DNA of 13,840 nt, from contig JAISYY010000205.1 of the NCBI GenBank assembly GCA_031269635.1, positions 1-13,840 on the forward strand. The letters run 5' to 3'. Positions within the stretch are counted from its first letter, which is position 1. The number at the start of each line of letters is the position of its first letter. Below the pieces are notes generated by a model. The model was not told the DNA's origin. It made no database searches and worked only from the letters and a program-made list of their open reading frames with translations. Below, in pieces: positions 1 through 7,161 of the stretch. Source of the DNA: Tannerella sp. GTDB taxonomy: Bacteria; Bacteroidota; Bacteroidia; Bacteroidales; Tannerellaceae. Made by a program: the position numbers and the translations under genes.

Positions 1-121
1 TAACAATTAATTTTCAACATTTCGTTTCATGACCACCGGAAAACACCGGAACCACCTTATGTATAAACAAAAATCAGTTGTATCCCGCCTGCATTGATTT
101 TTATCAGGACAACCGTAACAC

Positions 122-153
122 AGCCTTAATAGGGTTAAAACCCTGTTAAGGCT
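122..153. repeat. Strong inverted repeat downstream of the 347-1546 gene
   Basis: The arms AGCCTTAA and TTAAGGCT (8 bp) are followed inward by one T/G position and then AGGGT/ACCCT (5 bp) around a TAAA-type loop. This is a long, nearly perfect hairpin. It lies about 195 bases past the stop codon of the minus-strand gene ending at 347. It could stop transcription or mark the end of an RNA, but it lacks a U-tract on either strand, so I call it only an inverted repeat. Confidence 0.55.
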
Positions 154-192
154 ATAAAGACAAACGCAGGGTATGGGGCATTTTTCTTTCTA

Positions 193-221
193 CCGGTAGA
201 GTGTCCCTAACGGGATACCGG
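193..221. repeat. Bulged hairpin
   Basis: The outer arms CCGGTA (193-198) and TACCGG (216-221) stack on inner arms TCCC (204-207) and GGGA (212-215) around a TAAC loop, with a five-base bulge at 199-203. That makes ten pairs in all. A run of A follows on the plus strand. On the minus strand, the direction of the nearest gene, no U-run follows. Its function is unknown. Confidence 0.4.
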
Positions 222-346
222 AAAAACCGTCATATTTTGCTTATTTCACATCTCTAAGGTATTTTAAATTATCGCATCGTCATTTGCGGCGGCGCAACCG
301 GAAACAATCCAGGCCGTCTTTTCCCTTTTTTCTGCTACGGACATCT

Positions 347-1546
347 TCAAAATGCAACCCCAAAGCCGAACAGCAATCCGAACTTCAAACTCGAATCATT
401 TAATCCTACGCGGCAATATCCTGCTGGTTCGAGATAGAAATGATCGTTCAGGTAAATGTCGTATCCCAAATTCATCTGACCGTAAGTTACGGGGTCAGAC
501 TTTCCCGATTTCGTGTTATAACAGGACAACTCCCCATAGAAGCCTCTGACAAAGTGATATTTGGCGCCTAAGGCAACGGTGGTTGTAGTTGAAGGGTCGG
601 ATTTTCCATATTTACTGGAGGAAACGTAAACGCCGGCTTTGAGTGCAAGATTCCTTACGATGTAGTAACCGACATCCCCTCCTAAAGAAGCTTGTGTTGA
701 AGCGGTTTGTTTTTCGGTTTCAGGTACGATGTTAAGTGCAAACCCGGTTGCGCTTCCCCAAAAAGAGGAAGAGAGTGTCACGGTTCCCTTTTCTGCCATC
801 CTTCCGTTCTCCCTTCTGTCCATACTCGCGCTTTCGTACATTGAGCGATCGGGTTGCTGCGTTCTGCGTCTTTGCGTTGGCATGTCGGATTGTTCGTCGT
901 CGTCTGACTGTTGGATTTGGCGATTTCGTGTCGAAAAGCCGGTTTGTTGTGTTCTACGTTCCCGGGGTTGCGGATTTTCTTCCCGTACTGTACGTTCCTG
1001 CGTCCTTCTCGGTTCGTCCCTTCGCGCAGTTGTCCCTTCGCGCGTTGGTGGAATTTTGTCAAACTCGGTTTTGCCTGTCCGGGCGTCAACAAGTTCAATT
1101 TTCGGTCTTCCGACAAAAGCGCCCATGCCTACTCCGCAACGGATATAATATTCGTTACCCAGTTCAATATCAAGCAGAAGTTCGGTTTCCGATTCGATCC
1201 TTCCCCATAAGGCTACCAGTCCTTCGGTTGTAACCTCGACGGTCTTTTTCGTTTTGTTTTTCACGCGGAAAAGCGGTTCGTCGTCCAAATGGATGTGATA
1301 GCTTACCTCCATACCTGCCATGGAGGCGGGTCTGTAAATGTGCAGCAGGGCGCAATCGTCGGTCAGTTCATATTCGGGACTTTGCGAGTCAATGTAGCCG
1401 TAATCGTTTCCGACGGTGCGTCTGGAACCGCAACATGTTAATAACAAGGATGTGGCAAGCATCACCATCATTTTTACCGTTTTTGCGCCTCCTGCCGCAC
1501 CGTACGCAAAATTGCCTTTTCTTTTCAAATTAATTTTATTCTTCAT
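347..1546 (-). CDS. DUF2846-like / outer-membrane beta-barrel fusion, probable lipoprotein
   Basis: A 399-residue envelope protein. A long basic N-terminus (residues 1-25) leads into a hydrophobic stretch (26-37) and two cysteines (C38, C39; LLLTCCGS), which suggests a lipoprotein signal although the residue before the Cys is not the usual Gly/Ala/Ser. Met26 or Met27 could be alternative starts. Residues about 62-160 resemble DUF2846: an ALLHIYRP strand, a paired beta pattern, then CGVGMGAFVGRPKIELVD. Residues 165-250 form a low-complexity linker rich in Arg, Gln, Glu and Asp. Residues 253-399 alternate polar and hydrophobic residues as outer-membrane beta-strands do and end in Phe (GFGVAF), the usual C-terminal barrel signal. 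It lies 94 bases downstream of trpA on the same strand and may be partly co-transcribed, although it has a possible promoter of its own. The function is unknown; I infer an outer-membrane location. Confidence 0.85.
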   Translation of the reverse strand: MKNKINLKRKGNFAYGAAGGAKTVKMMVMLATSLLLTCCGSRRTVGNDYGYIDSQSPEYELTDDCALLHIYRPASMAGMEVSYHIHLDDEPLFRVKNKTKKTVEVTTEGLVALWGRIESETELLLDIELGNEYYIRCGVGMGAFVGRPKIELVDARTGKTEFDKIPPTREGTTARRDEPRRTQERTVREENPQPRERRTQQTGFSTRNRQIQQSDDDEQSDMPTQRRRTQQPDRSMYESASMDRRENGRMAEKGTVTLSSSFWGSATGFALNIVPETEKQTASTQASLGGDVGYYIVRNLALKAGVYVSSSKYGKSDPSTTTTVALGAKYHFVRGFYGELSCYNTKSGKSDPVTYGQMNLGYDIYLNDHFYLEPAGYCRVGLNDSSLKFGLLFGFGVAF

Positions 1547-1605
1547 AGCTCGTTATTTTTTGTATCCCTTGCGGGAACGGTTAATATATTGATATAATCA
1601 CACTG

Positions 1606-1613
1606 CAAAAATA
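1606..1613 (-). promoter_or_regulatory. Possible -7 element for the 347-1546 gene
   Basis: On the minus strand this reads TATTTTTG, which matches the Bacteroidetes -7 form TAnnTTTG, 60 bases before the start codon at 1546. I see no good TTTG at the expected -33 distance, so the call is weak. The trpA-to-gene spacer has no convincing terminator; its only hairpin, TCCC-TTGC-GGGA at 1565-1576, is small and lacks a U-run. Confidence 0.3.
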
Positions 1614-1640
1614 ACGATTATTTATTACATAAACCGGATT

Positions 1641-2441
1641 TCATTTGAAATCATTGATTCCGGTGTCAATCCCCAAGGCTTCCTTTAATTTCTTCACCGC
1701 TATCTCCGGCGACCGGCTTTCGCCGATAAGCGTGACGAATTTACTTCCTATAATCGCTCCCGACGCATTATCGCAGGCCGCACGGAATGTTTCCCTGTTA
1801 CTTATGCCAAACCCGACCATACGGGGATTCCGCAACGACATTGCGTTTATCCGGCGAAAATAAGCCTGTTTCCGTTCATCGAACGACTGCTGCGCTCCCG
1901 TAGTAGCGGCAGACGATACCATATAGATAAAGCCATCGGTATGTTCATCTATAAAACGGATGCGTTCTTCGGACGTTTCGGGCGTTATCAGCATAATAAC
2001 CTTAACATCATATTTTTCCGCTACCGGTTTGAAGTCATTCAGGTAATCATCAAACGGTAAGTCCGGAATAATACAACCGTCTATACCACATTCCTTACAC
2101 GACTTGCAGAAACTTTCAAATCCATACTGCATCACCGGATTCAAGTAGCCCATAAGTAACAGCGGTATTTGCACGCTACCGCGTATGCCTTCCAGCCGGG
2201 CGAACAGTTTACGCAACGACATCCCGTTTCTTAACGCCTGCGTGGAAGCGTCCTGTATAACCGGGCCGTCGGCCATCGGGTCGCTGAACGGTATACCGAT
2301 CTCTATCATATCCACGCCGTTTTTCTCCAATACCCGTATCACATCTGCGGTATCGTCAGCCGCCGGATAGCCGGCGCAAAAATAAATCGAAAGAATATCT
2401 TCTTTCTTTGTATCAAACAATGTTTTTATCCTGTTTTCCAT
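1641..2441 (-). CDS. trpA: Tryptophan synthase alpha chain
   Basis: TrpA (266 residues, normal length) cleaves indole-3-glycerol phosphate to indole and glyceraldehyde 3-phosphate and passes indole through the tunnel to TrpB. The signature [15 protein letters not shown] is present and holds the two catalytic acids, Glu47 and Asp58 (E. coli Glu49 and Asp60). The phosphate-binding loops are recognisable in the [10 protein letters not shown] region and near GFGISN. The start at 2441 gives the usual N-terminus. It is the last gene of the trp operon, 42 bases after trpF. The spacer contains the palindrome AAAATTATAATTTT and a repeated AAACCGTA, with no evident terminator on either side of the gene. 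Confidence 0.98.
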   Translation of the reverse strand: MENRIKTLFDTKKEDILSIYFCAGYPAADDTADVIRVLEKNGVDMIEIGIPFSDPMADGPVIQDASTQALRNGMSLRKLFARLEGIRGSVQIPLLLMGYLNPVMQYGFESFCKSCKECGIDGCIIPDLPFDDYLNDFKPVAEKYDVKVIMLITPETSEERIRFIDEHTDGFIYMVSSAATTGAQQSFDERKQAYFRRINAMSLRNPRMVGFGISNRETFRAACDNASGAIIGSKFVTLIGESRSPEIAVKKLKEALGIDTGINDFK

Positions 2442-2483
2442 AAACCGTAAAATTATAATTTTAAATTCAAAACCGTACTATTG

Positions 2484-3128
2484 TTACGTTAATTCCATGT
2501 CGGAGGGAAGACTGCGTATTTTACATATAAAATCCTTGAGTTTCACGCTGTCTTTTACGGCGGGCGATGTCTCAAAGCCACTGTTAAGGTCGATGCCCGA
2601 AAACAACGGATGATTCAACAATCGTATGTCGTCCACACAGTCGGGAGTCAGTCCGCCACTAATCAGGAAGGGCGTATCTCCCTTATATTCATCCAGAAGG
2701 TGCCAGTCAAAACGCTTGCCGGAGCCGCCGTAGCCCACACATTTCGTGTCGAACAGAAAATAATCGACGCAACACGAATAATTTTCCGTCAACTTAAAAT
2801 CCGCCTTAGCAGCTACCGGAAAAGCTTTAATAACGGAATAACCCTGTTTCTTCAATGTTTCGCATGTTCCGGGTGATTCGTTCCCGTGCAGTTGAATGTA
2901 ATCCAGCCGGTAACGCCGGGCACAGCCGTTTAACTTTTCCGGCGTTTCGTTTACAAATACGCCGGCTTTTTTCTTTCCGGCAGCAAGTATTGCATCCCGG
3001 CCGGCATCATTTTCCGATACATATCGTGGAGATCCCGGATAGAAGATAAATCCCATAATATCAATATCAAGAGTTCCAATGTCGCGTATATTTTCAGGAA
3101 CACGCATCCCGCATACTTTTATAATCAT
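2484..3128 (-). CDS. trpF: Phosphoribosylanthranilate isomerase
   Basis: TrpF (214 residues) carries out the Amadori rearrangement of phosphoribosylanthranilate to CdRP, the third step from chorismate to tryptophan. The catalytic pair is visible: Cys6 in KVCGM and Asp127 in LFDTK. Other family motifs are QLHGNE (79-84), ISGGL (156-160) and the phosphate loop GIDLNSGFE (178-186), a slight variant of the usual V-D-V-S-S-G-V-E. It is a stand-alone single-domain protein, not fused to TrpC as in enteric bacteria. It lies between trpC (86-base spacer) and trpA (42-base spacer) in the operon. Confidence 0.97.
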   Translation of the reverse strand: MIIKVCGMRVPENIRDIGTLDIDIMGFIFYPGSPRYVSENDAGRDAILAAGKKKAGVFVNETPEKLNGCARRYRLDYIQLHGNESPGTCETLKKQGYSVIKAFPVAAKADFKLTENYSCCVDYFLFDTKCVGYGGSGKRFDWHLLDEYKGDTPFLISGGLTPDCVDDIRLLNHPLFSGIDLNSGFETSPAVKDSVKLKDFICKIRSLPSDMELT

Positions 3129-3153
3129 AAGCGTAATTTTAATAATTCAATCA

Positions 3154-3201
3154 CATGATTTTCATAATTTTTCATGATTTACAGAATAAAAACCTGTAAA
3201 T
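3154..3201. repeat. AT-rich short repeats and hairpin in the trpC-trpF spacer
   Basis: Three imperfect copies of about 9-10 bp stand in a row: CATGATTTT (3154-3162), CATAATTTTT (3163-3172) and CATGATTT (3173-3180). The last overlaps a hairpin with 8-bp arms ATTTACAG (3177-3184) and CTGTAAAT (3194-3201) around a nine-base A-rich loop. The minus-strand transcript could fold this way between trpC and trpF. No U-run follows the stem in that direction, so it is not an obvious terminator. It may stabilise mRNA ends or be a repeat remnant. Confidence 0.45.
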
Positions 3202-3214
3202 TTTGAAAATGCTA

Positions 3215-4036
3215 TCATTCTGTCTTATTTCCTTCTATTTTCCCGATAAACGCAGCCAGCATTTCGCCGGGGGATTTTGTTTTCATGAAGGTCTCGCCCA
3301 CAAGGAAACCGCGAAAACCGGCGTCACGAAGCTGTTTTATAACGTTTGCGTCCGATATTCCGCTCTCGGAAACGAACAGGGGCGCATCATTCCTTACCCC
3401 TGCTTCGACTTTCATGAGTTCTATCATACGAAATGAATTATTAATGTCCGTATTAAACGTCCCCAGGTTGCGGTTGTTTACGCCAAGCATATCCACGTGT
3501 TCATTGAGACACTGCAATTCTTCTTCTTTATGTACTTCAAGCAATACTTCCATGTCCAACTGGTGGGCGATGGCTGCAAAGTTCTTACATTCTTTCCCTG
3601 TCAACGACGCGGCGATGAGTAATACCGCGTCGGCGCCCAGCACACGCGCCTGATATAGCTGGTATTCATCAATTATAAAATCTTTACGCAGCAGAGGCAA
3701 CTTAACAAGGGAACGGGCACGCCGCAAATCCCCAAAGGAACCGCCGAAAAAATCGCTGTCGGTAAGTATGGAACATGCCGACGCACCGCCTTTTTCGTAA
3801 GCGGGAACGACGTCTTCGACCTTGGCCGCAGGATACAACCACCCTTTCGACGGGGAACGCCGCTTAAACTCCGCAATAATACCCGACGGCGACGCCTCAA
3901 GCGACCGTTTCATCGAACAGACCGGAGCAATAAGACGTTGCGCTCCCGAATCAAGCAAAAAATCCAACGGCACAGCCTCTTTCTGGCGGGCTACTTCCCG
4001 CCGTTTGTTTGCTACTATTGTTTCTAAAATGTCCAT
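3215..4036 (-). CDS. trpC: Indole-3-glycerol phosphate synthase
   Basis: TrpC (273 residues) closes the indole ring by decarboxylative cyclisation of CdRP. The family signature IIAEFKRRSPSKG is present around residues 53-65 (Glu56, catalytic Lys58). It is followed by LTDSDFFGGS (91-100), RKDFIID with Lys118, LLEVH with Glu167, GVNNRNLG (185-192) and SESGI (223-227), so every expected active-site segment is there. The protein is a single TIM barrel of normal size without a TrpF fusion. The start at 4036 gives the usual amphipathic N-terminal helix (ILETIVANKRREV). It follows trpD after a 45-base spacer made largely of 7-bp repeats. Confidence 0.98.
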   Translation of the reverse strand: MDILETIVANKRREVARQKEAVPLDFLLDSGAQRLIAPVCSMKRSLEASPSGIIAEFKRRSPSKGWLYPAAKVEDVVPAYEKGGASACSILTDSDFFGGSFGDLRRARSLVKLPLLRKDFIIDEYQLYQARVLGADAVLLIAASLTGKECKNFAAIAHQLDMEVLLEVHKEEELQCLNEHVDMLGVNNRNLGTFNTDINNSFRMIELMKVEAGVRNDAPLFVSESGISDANVIKQLRDAGFRGFLVGETFMKTKSPGEMLAAFIGKIEGNKTE

Positions 4037-4042
4037 TTTTTT

Positions 4043-4076
4043 TTAATGGTTAACGGATTAATGGTTAATGGTTAAT
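4043..4076. repeat. 7-bp tandem repeats (TTAATGG) in the trpD-trpC spacer
   Basis: On the plus strand the units are TTAATGG (4043), TTAACGG (4050), ATTAATGG with one extra A (4057), TTAATGG (4065) and the partial TTAAT (4072). They fill most of the 45 bases between the trpD stop and the trpC start. On the coding (minus) strand each unit contains TAA. Because seven is not a multiple of three, the array puts stop codons into all three frames. Confidence 0.8.
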
Positions 4077-4081
4077 CACGA

Positions 4082-5077
4082 TTAGGCGTTTACTGTTATA
4101 AATTTTTTGAGTGCAGATAAGGCTTTGCCGCTTTGTAAAGATTCACGCGCTTCGGAAATACAGTCCGCTATGCTCTTTTCCGGGCATATAACCTGGATTG
4201 CAAAAGCAGAATTTGCGATTACACAATCACGCTGCGCTTCGGTTGCCGTATTGTTGAGTACACGATCGAAGATTGCAGAGGCGGCTTCCGGCGTATCGCC
4301 ACCGTACAAATCCTCGTCCCGGCAACGTTTCAGGCCGATCATTTCGGGGGTATAAACCTTTTCCTTTTCCGGCATCGCCACTTTAAATTCCGAGGTGAGG
4401 GATATTTCGTCATAGCCATCAATGCTGTGAACGACGCCGAAGCGCGTGCCGCTCGACTGGTACGTGTAACTGTAAAGGCGGAACAGCGGCAGGTTATACA
4501 CACCAAGCAACTGATAAGCAGGCATCACAGGATTCGCGAGAGGGCCTAAAAGATTAAAGAATGTACGTATGCCCAGATTTTTCCGTATCGACGCAACCGC
4601 TTTCATTGCCGGATTAAAAAACGGGGCGTGAAGATAAGCCATACGGCAGGTGTCGAGCGATTCCCGCAGTTTATCTACATCCTTCGTGAACTTAACGCCA
4701 TGCTGTTCGATCACATTACTTGCACCGCTCACCGACGTAGCCCCGTAATTGCCGTGTTTTACCACGTTATACCCGGCGCCCGCGAGCACAAAACACGATG
4801 CAGTGCTGATATTAAACGTGTTCTTCCCGTCGCCGCCCGTTCCCACAATATCAATCGGCTTATATTCCGACAAATCGACCGGCACGCGCATCGACAGGAG
4901 CGCATCGCGGAATCCCGAAAGTTCATCGACCGAGATGCTGCGCATCAGGAAGACGGTTATCAATGCCGATACCTGTTCACTGTTATATTTTCCTTCGGCG
5001 ATATCTACCAGCGCCTTTTGTGCCTCTTCGCGTCCGAGATACTGGTGATCAAAGAGGCGATATAATAAATCCTTCAT
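4082..5077 (-). CDS. trpD: Anthranilate phosphoribosyltransferase
   Basis: TrpD (331 residues) transfers the phosphoribosyl group of PRPP to anthranilate. The PRPP/Mg-binding loop DIVGTGGDGKNTFNIST (76-92), the KHGNYGATSVSGASN segment (107-121), the GPLANP motif and the acidic DGYDE motif are all present and in order. It is a stand-alone transferase without the N-terminal glutamine amidotransferase domain seen in E. coli TrpD; that partner is the separate trpG gene just upstream. The 98-base trpG-trpD spacer includes a 63-base tract of 7-bp repeats followed by an AT-rich stretch next to the start codon, and no Shine-Dalgarno sequence is apparent. Confidence 0.98.
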   Translation of the reverse strand: MKDLLYRLFDHQYLGREEAQKALVDIAEGKYNSEQVSALITVFLMRSISVDELSGFRDALLSMRVPVDLSEYKPIDIVGTGGDGKNTFNISTASCFVLAGAGYNVVKHGNYGATSVSGASNVIEQHGVKFTKDVDKLRESLDTCRMAYLHAPFFNPAMKAVASIRKNLGIRTFFNLLGPLANPVMPAYQLLGVYNLPLFRLYSYTYQSSGTRFGVVHSIDGYDEISLTSEFKVAMPEKEKVYTPEMIGLKRCRDEDLYGGDTPEAASAIFDRVLNNTATEAQRDCVIANSAFAIQVICPEKSIADCISEARESLQSGKALSALKKFITVNA

Positions 5078-5114
5078 TTTTTTAATTTTTAAAATTCAAC
5101 AAATTAATATGAAA

Positions 5115-5177
5115 ACTATTCACTATTCGTTATTCGTTATTTACTATTCGTTATTCACTATTCACTATTCACTATTT
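5115..5177. repeat. Nine 7-bp tandem repeats in the trpG-trpD spacer
   Basis: Nine uninterrupted heptamers in perfect phase follow the pattern [AG][CT]TATT[CT] on the plus strand. In order they are ACTATTC, ACTATTC, GTTATTC, GTTATTT, ACTATTC, GTTATTC and ACTATTC twice, then ACTATTT. The variable positions change together (AC or GT). The last unit overlaps the first two bases of the reverse-complemented trpG stop codon (5176-5178). Read on the coding strand the units are GAATAGT or GAATAAC, so TAG, TAA and TGA occur repeatedly in all three frames. Confidence 0.9.
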
Positions 5178-5739
5178 AAACAATCCAGTTTTCTATCATT
5201 TTTTTCCCTTGCGGGGTGAGTATTGATTCGGGATGAAACTGTATGCCGCGCACGTCATACCGGCGATGCCGGATTCCCATGATCCGTCCCGTTTCGGCAT
5301 CGACGGCCGTGATTTCCAAACATTCCGGGAAATCGTCTTCCGAAACGACCCACGAATGATAGCGCCCGGCGCGAAACCAGGGTCCCAGACCTTCAAATAA
5401 CGGGTCTTTTGCCACTACCTTTATATCGGAACATACGCCGTGATACACTTCTTTCAGATTCAAAAGTTTCGCCCCGAAAACTTCAGCAATAGCCTGTTCG
5501 CCAAGGCAAACCCCCAGTATTGACTTAACAGGCGCATACCGTTCTATCAGCGGCAACAAAAGGCCGGCTTCCGACGGTATCCCGGGACCGGGAGACAATA
5601 CGATTTTATCATAAGCGGCCACTTCTTCCAACGATATTTTATCGTTGCGGTACACATCCGTATCAACACCCAACTCACGGAGGATATGATACAGGTTATA
5701 CGTAAAGGAGTCATAATTATCAAACAATAAACATTTCAT
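5176..5739 (-). CDS. trpG: Anthranilate synthase glutamine amidotransferase subunit
   Basis: TrpG (187 residues, a typical class I amidotransferase) releases ammonia from glutamine for TrpE. The nucleophile Cys78 sits in GVCLGEQA, and the triad is completed by His169 and Glu171 in FHPES. The oxyanion loop LSPGPGIPSEAG (48-59) and the N-terminal DNYDSFTYNL are classic. The elbow reads GVCLGEQ rather than the more common GVCLGHQ; that His is not part of the triad. The start lies six bases after the trpE stop, so the two subunits of one complex are probably translated in coupled fashion. The same subunit could also serve p-aminobenzoate synthesis, but its position in the trp operon makes anthranilate the main role. 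Confidence 0.97.
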   Translation of the reverse strand: MKCLLFDNYDSFTYNLYHILRELGVDTDVYRNDKISLEEVAAYDKIVLSPGPGIPSEAGLLLPLIERYAPVKSILGVCLGEQAIAEVFGAKLLNLKEVYHGVCSDIKVVAKDPLFEGLGPWFRAGRYHSWVVSEDDFPECLEITAVDAETGRIMGIRHRRYDVRGIQFHPESILTPQGKKMIENWIV

Positions 5740-5745
5740 ACGATT

Positions 5746-7146
5746 TCAGTTTTTAAGTTTTTCCGCTTCTCTTATAGCTTTGTTCAGTGCGCCCAACTTA
5801 CTGTCTACTTCTTCAAGCTCACGTTCATCGTTACTTTTAGCGACGATTCCGGCGCCGGCCTGATAGTATAAAACATTACTGCGACTGACAAAAGTCCTTA
5901 TGGTGATAGCCTGGTTCAAATCCCCGTTCAATCCGATGAAACCGATACATCCCCCGTATGCCCCGCGGTTATGTTTTTCCAGTCCGGTAATAAGTTGCAT
6001 CGCCCGCACTTTCGGCGCGCCGCTCAGTGTGCCGGCAGGAAACGTGTCGATAAATGTTTTCATGGAATCGCTGCCGCTTACGATGTCCCCGCTCACACGC
6101 GACACCAAGTGCATCACATGGCTGTAATACTGCACTTCCCTGTAAAAATCAACTTTCACATTGACGGCATTACGGCTTAGGTCGTTGCGTGCAAGGTCTA
6201 CGAGCATTACGTGTTCGGAATTTTCTTTCGGATCGTTCACTAACGTTTCGACACGCTGTTTGTCAATCACCATATTGCCCGTGCGAAAAGCAGTCCCCGC
6301 AATAGGGTCGATGCTCGCATGGCCGTTCTCTATCTTGCAGTGCGTCTCCGGCGATGAACCGAAAATCCGGAAACCGCCGAAGTCGAAATAAAACAGATAG
6401 GGCGACGGGTTGATGCTGCGAAGCGAACGGTATACCTTGAAATCGTCGCCTCGGTAAGCCTGCTCAAAACGGCGGCTCAACACAATCTGGAAAACATCGC
6501 CGCGCAGACAGTGTCTTATGCCTTCGCGTACCATCGCCTTGTATTCTTCATCCGTAACGGACGATGTACGCTCGCCTACCGTGCGAAAATCGTACGAAGC
6601 GAAATTGCGGTTTTCTATCAGCGTCTCTATCTCATCTAAATGGTCACACTCATTCTCCCGGCATAATTCGATAAGCGTAAGTTCGTTATTAAAATGGTCA
6701 AACACCAGCATGTATTTATACAGGATGTAATACATGTCCGGCGCATCCGTATCCTTGTGATGATATTCCATTACGGGAATGTCTTCAAAATATCGTACGG
6801 CATCAAACGCCGTATACCCAAACAGGCCACAATAATCCCTGTCATCGCCTTCTATATCGAAGCGGTTAAGGAAATCATTCAGTGCAACCGGTACGGAATA
6901 TTCCGCGCTTAAAGGTTTAACGTCCTTTTTCCCGTCGGGATACGTCGCCGTCACCTCGCCGGAATTTATACCGATGTCAGCCAGCGGACAAATGGCGATA
7001 AACGAAAGGCTGTTCTCATTGACGTGGAAATCGGAACTTTCCAGAAGCGCCGACTTCGGATAAACATCGCGAAGTTTCAGGTATACGCTGACCGGCGTAT
7101 GCAGGTCGCCCAACAATTTTTTCCGAATGGTCTTGAATCTATACAT
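5746..7146 (-). CDS. trpE: Anthranilate synthase component I
   Basis: TrpE (466 residues) converts chorismate to anthranilate with ammonia supplied by TrpG. The N-terminal tryptophan-binding site is recognisable as LLES at 34-37 followed ten residues later by Ser48, the LLES-x10-S feedback signature, so the enzyme is probably inhibited by Trp. The C-terminal chorismate-binding half shows SPSPYLFYF, SSPE (264-267), IAGTAFRTG (282-290), KENSEHVMLVDLARNDL (307-323), TFPAGTLSGAPKVRAM (368-383), GAYGG and AGAGIV. The IAGTAFRTG form and the feedback motif favour TrpE over PabB. The start is 15 bases after the trpB stop. Confidence 0.97.
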   Translation of the reverse strand: MYRFKTIRKKLLGDLHTPVSVYLKLRDVYPKSALLESSDFHVNENSLSFIAICPLADIGINSGEVTATYPDGKKDVKPLSAEYSVPVALNDFLNRFDIEGDDRDYCGLFGYTAFDAVRYFEDIPVMEYHHKDTDAPDMYYILYKYMLVFDHFNNELTLIELCRENECDHLDEIETLIENRNFASYDFRTVGERTSSVTDEEYKAMVREGIRHCLRGDVFQIVLSRRFEQAYRGDDFKVYRSLRSINPSPYLFYFDFGGFRIFGSSPETHCKIENGHASIDPIAGTAFRTGNMVIDKQRVETLVNDPKENSEHVMLVDLARNDLSRNAVNVKVDFYREVQYYSHVMHLVSRVSGDIVSGSDSMKTFIDTFPAGTLSGAPKVRAMQLITGLEKHNRGAYGGCIGFIGLNGDLNQAITIRTFVSRSNVLYYQAGAGIVAKSNDERELEEVDSKLGALNKAIREAEKLKN

Positions 7147-7161
7147 ATCTATATTGTTTAA

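Larger units (their letters stand above)
1..346. other. Non-coding left-edge region with several inverted repeats
   Basis: I see no supportable gene here. The stretch lies 3' of the minus-strand gene that ends at 347. It contains three inverted repeats: 122-153, 193-221, and a small one at 284-297 (TTGCG-GCGG-CGCAA). It also has a short direct repeat CACCGGAA near 35-55. None of the hairpins is followed by a clear U-run on either strand, so none is a textbook intrinsic terminator. An ATG at 20-18 on the minus strand could begin a gene running off the left edge, but only six codons are visible. Confidence 0.5.

Noticed and set aside
1..20. Start of a minus-strand gene at 20
   Set aside because: Only six codons are visible, with no promoter or other support.
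729..1233. Overlapping plus-strand ORFs opposite the linker of the 347-1546 protein
   Set aside because: They come from the repetitive Arg/Gln/Glu codons of the low-complexity linker and show no protein-like pattern.
1565..1576. Terminator after trpA
   Set aside because: TCCC-TTGC-GGGA has only four pairs and is followed by A, not U, on the minus strand.
5115..5177. CRISPR array
   Set aside because: The units are directly adjacent 7-mers with no spacers, so this is a tandem microsatellite.
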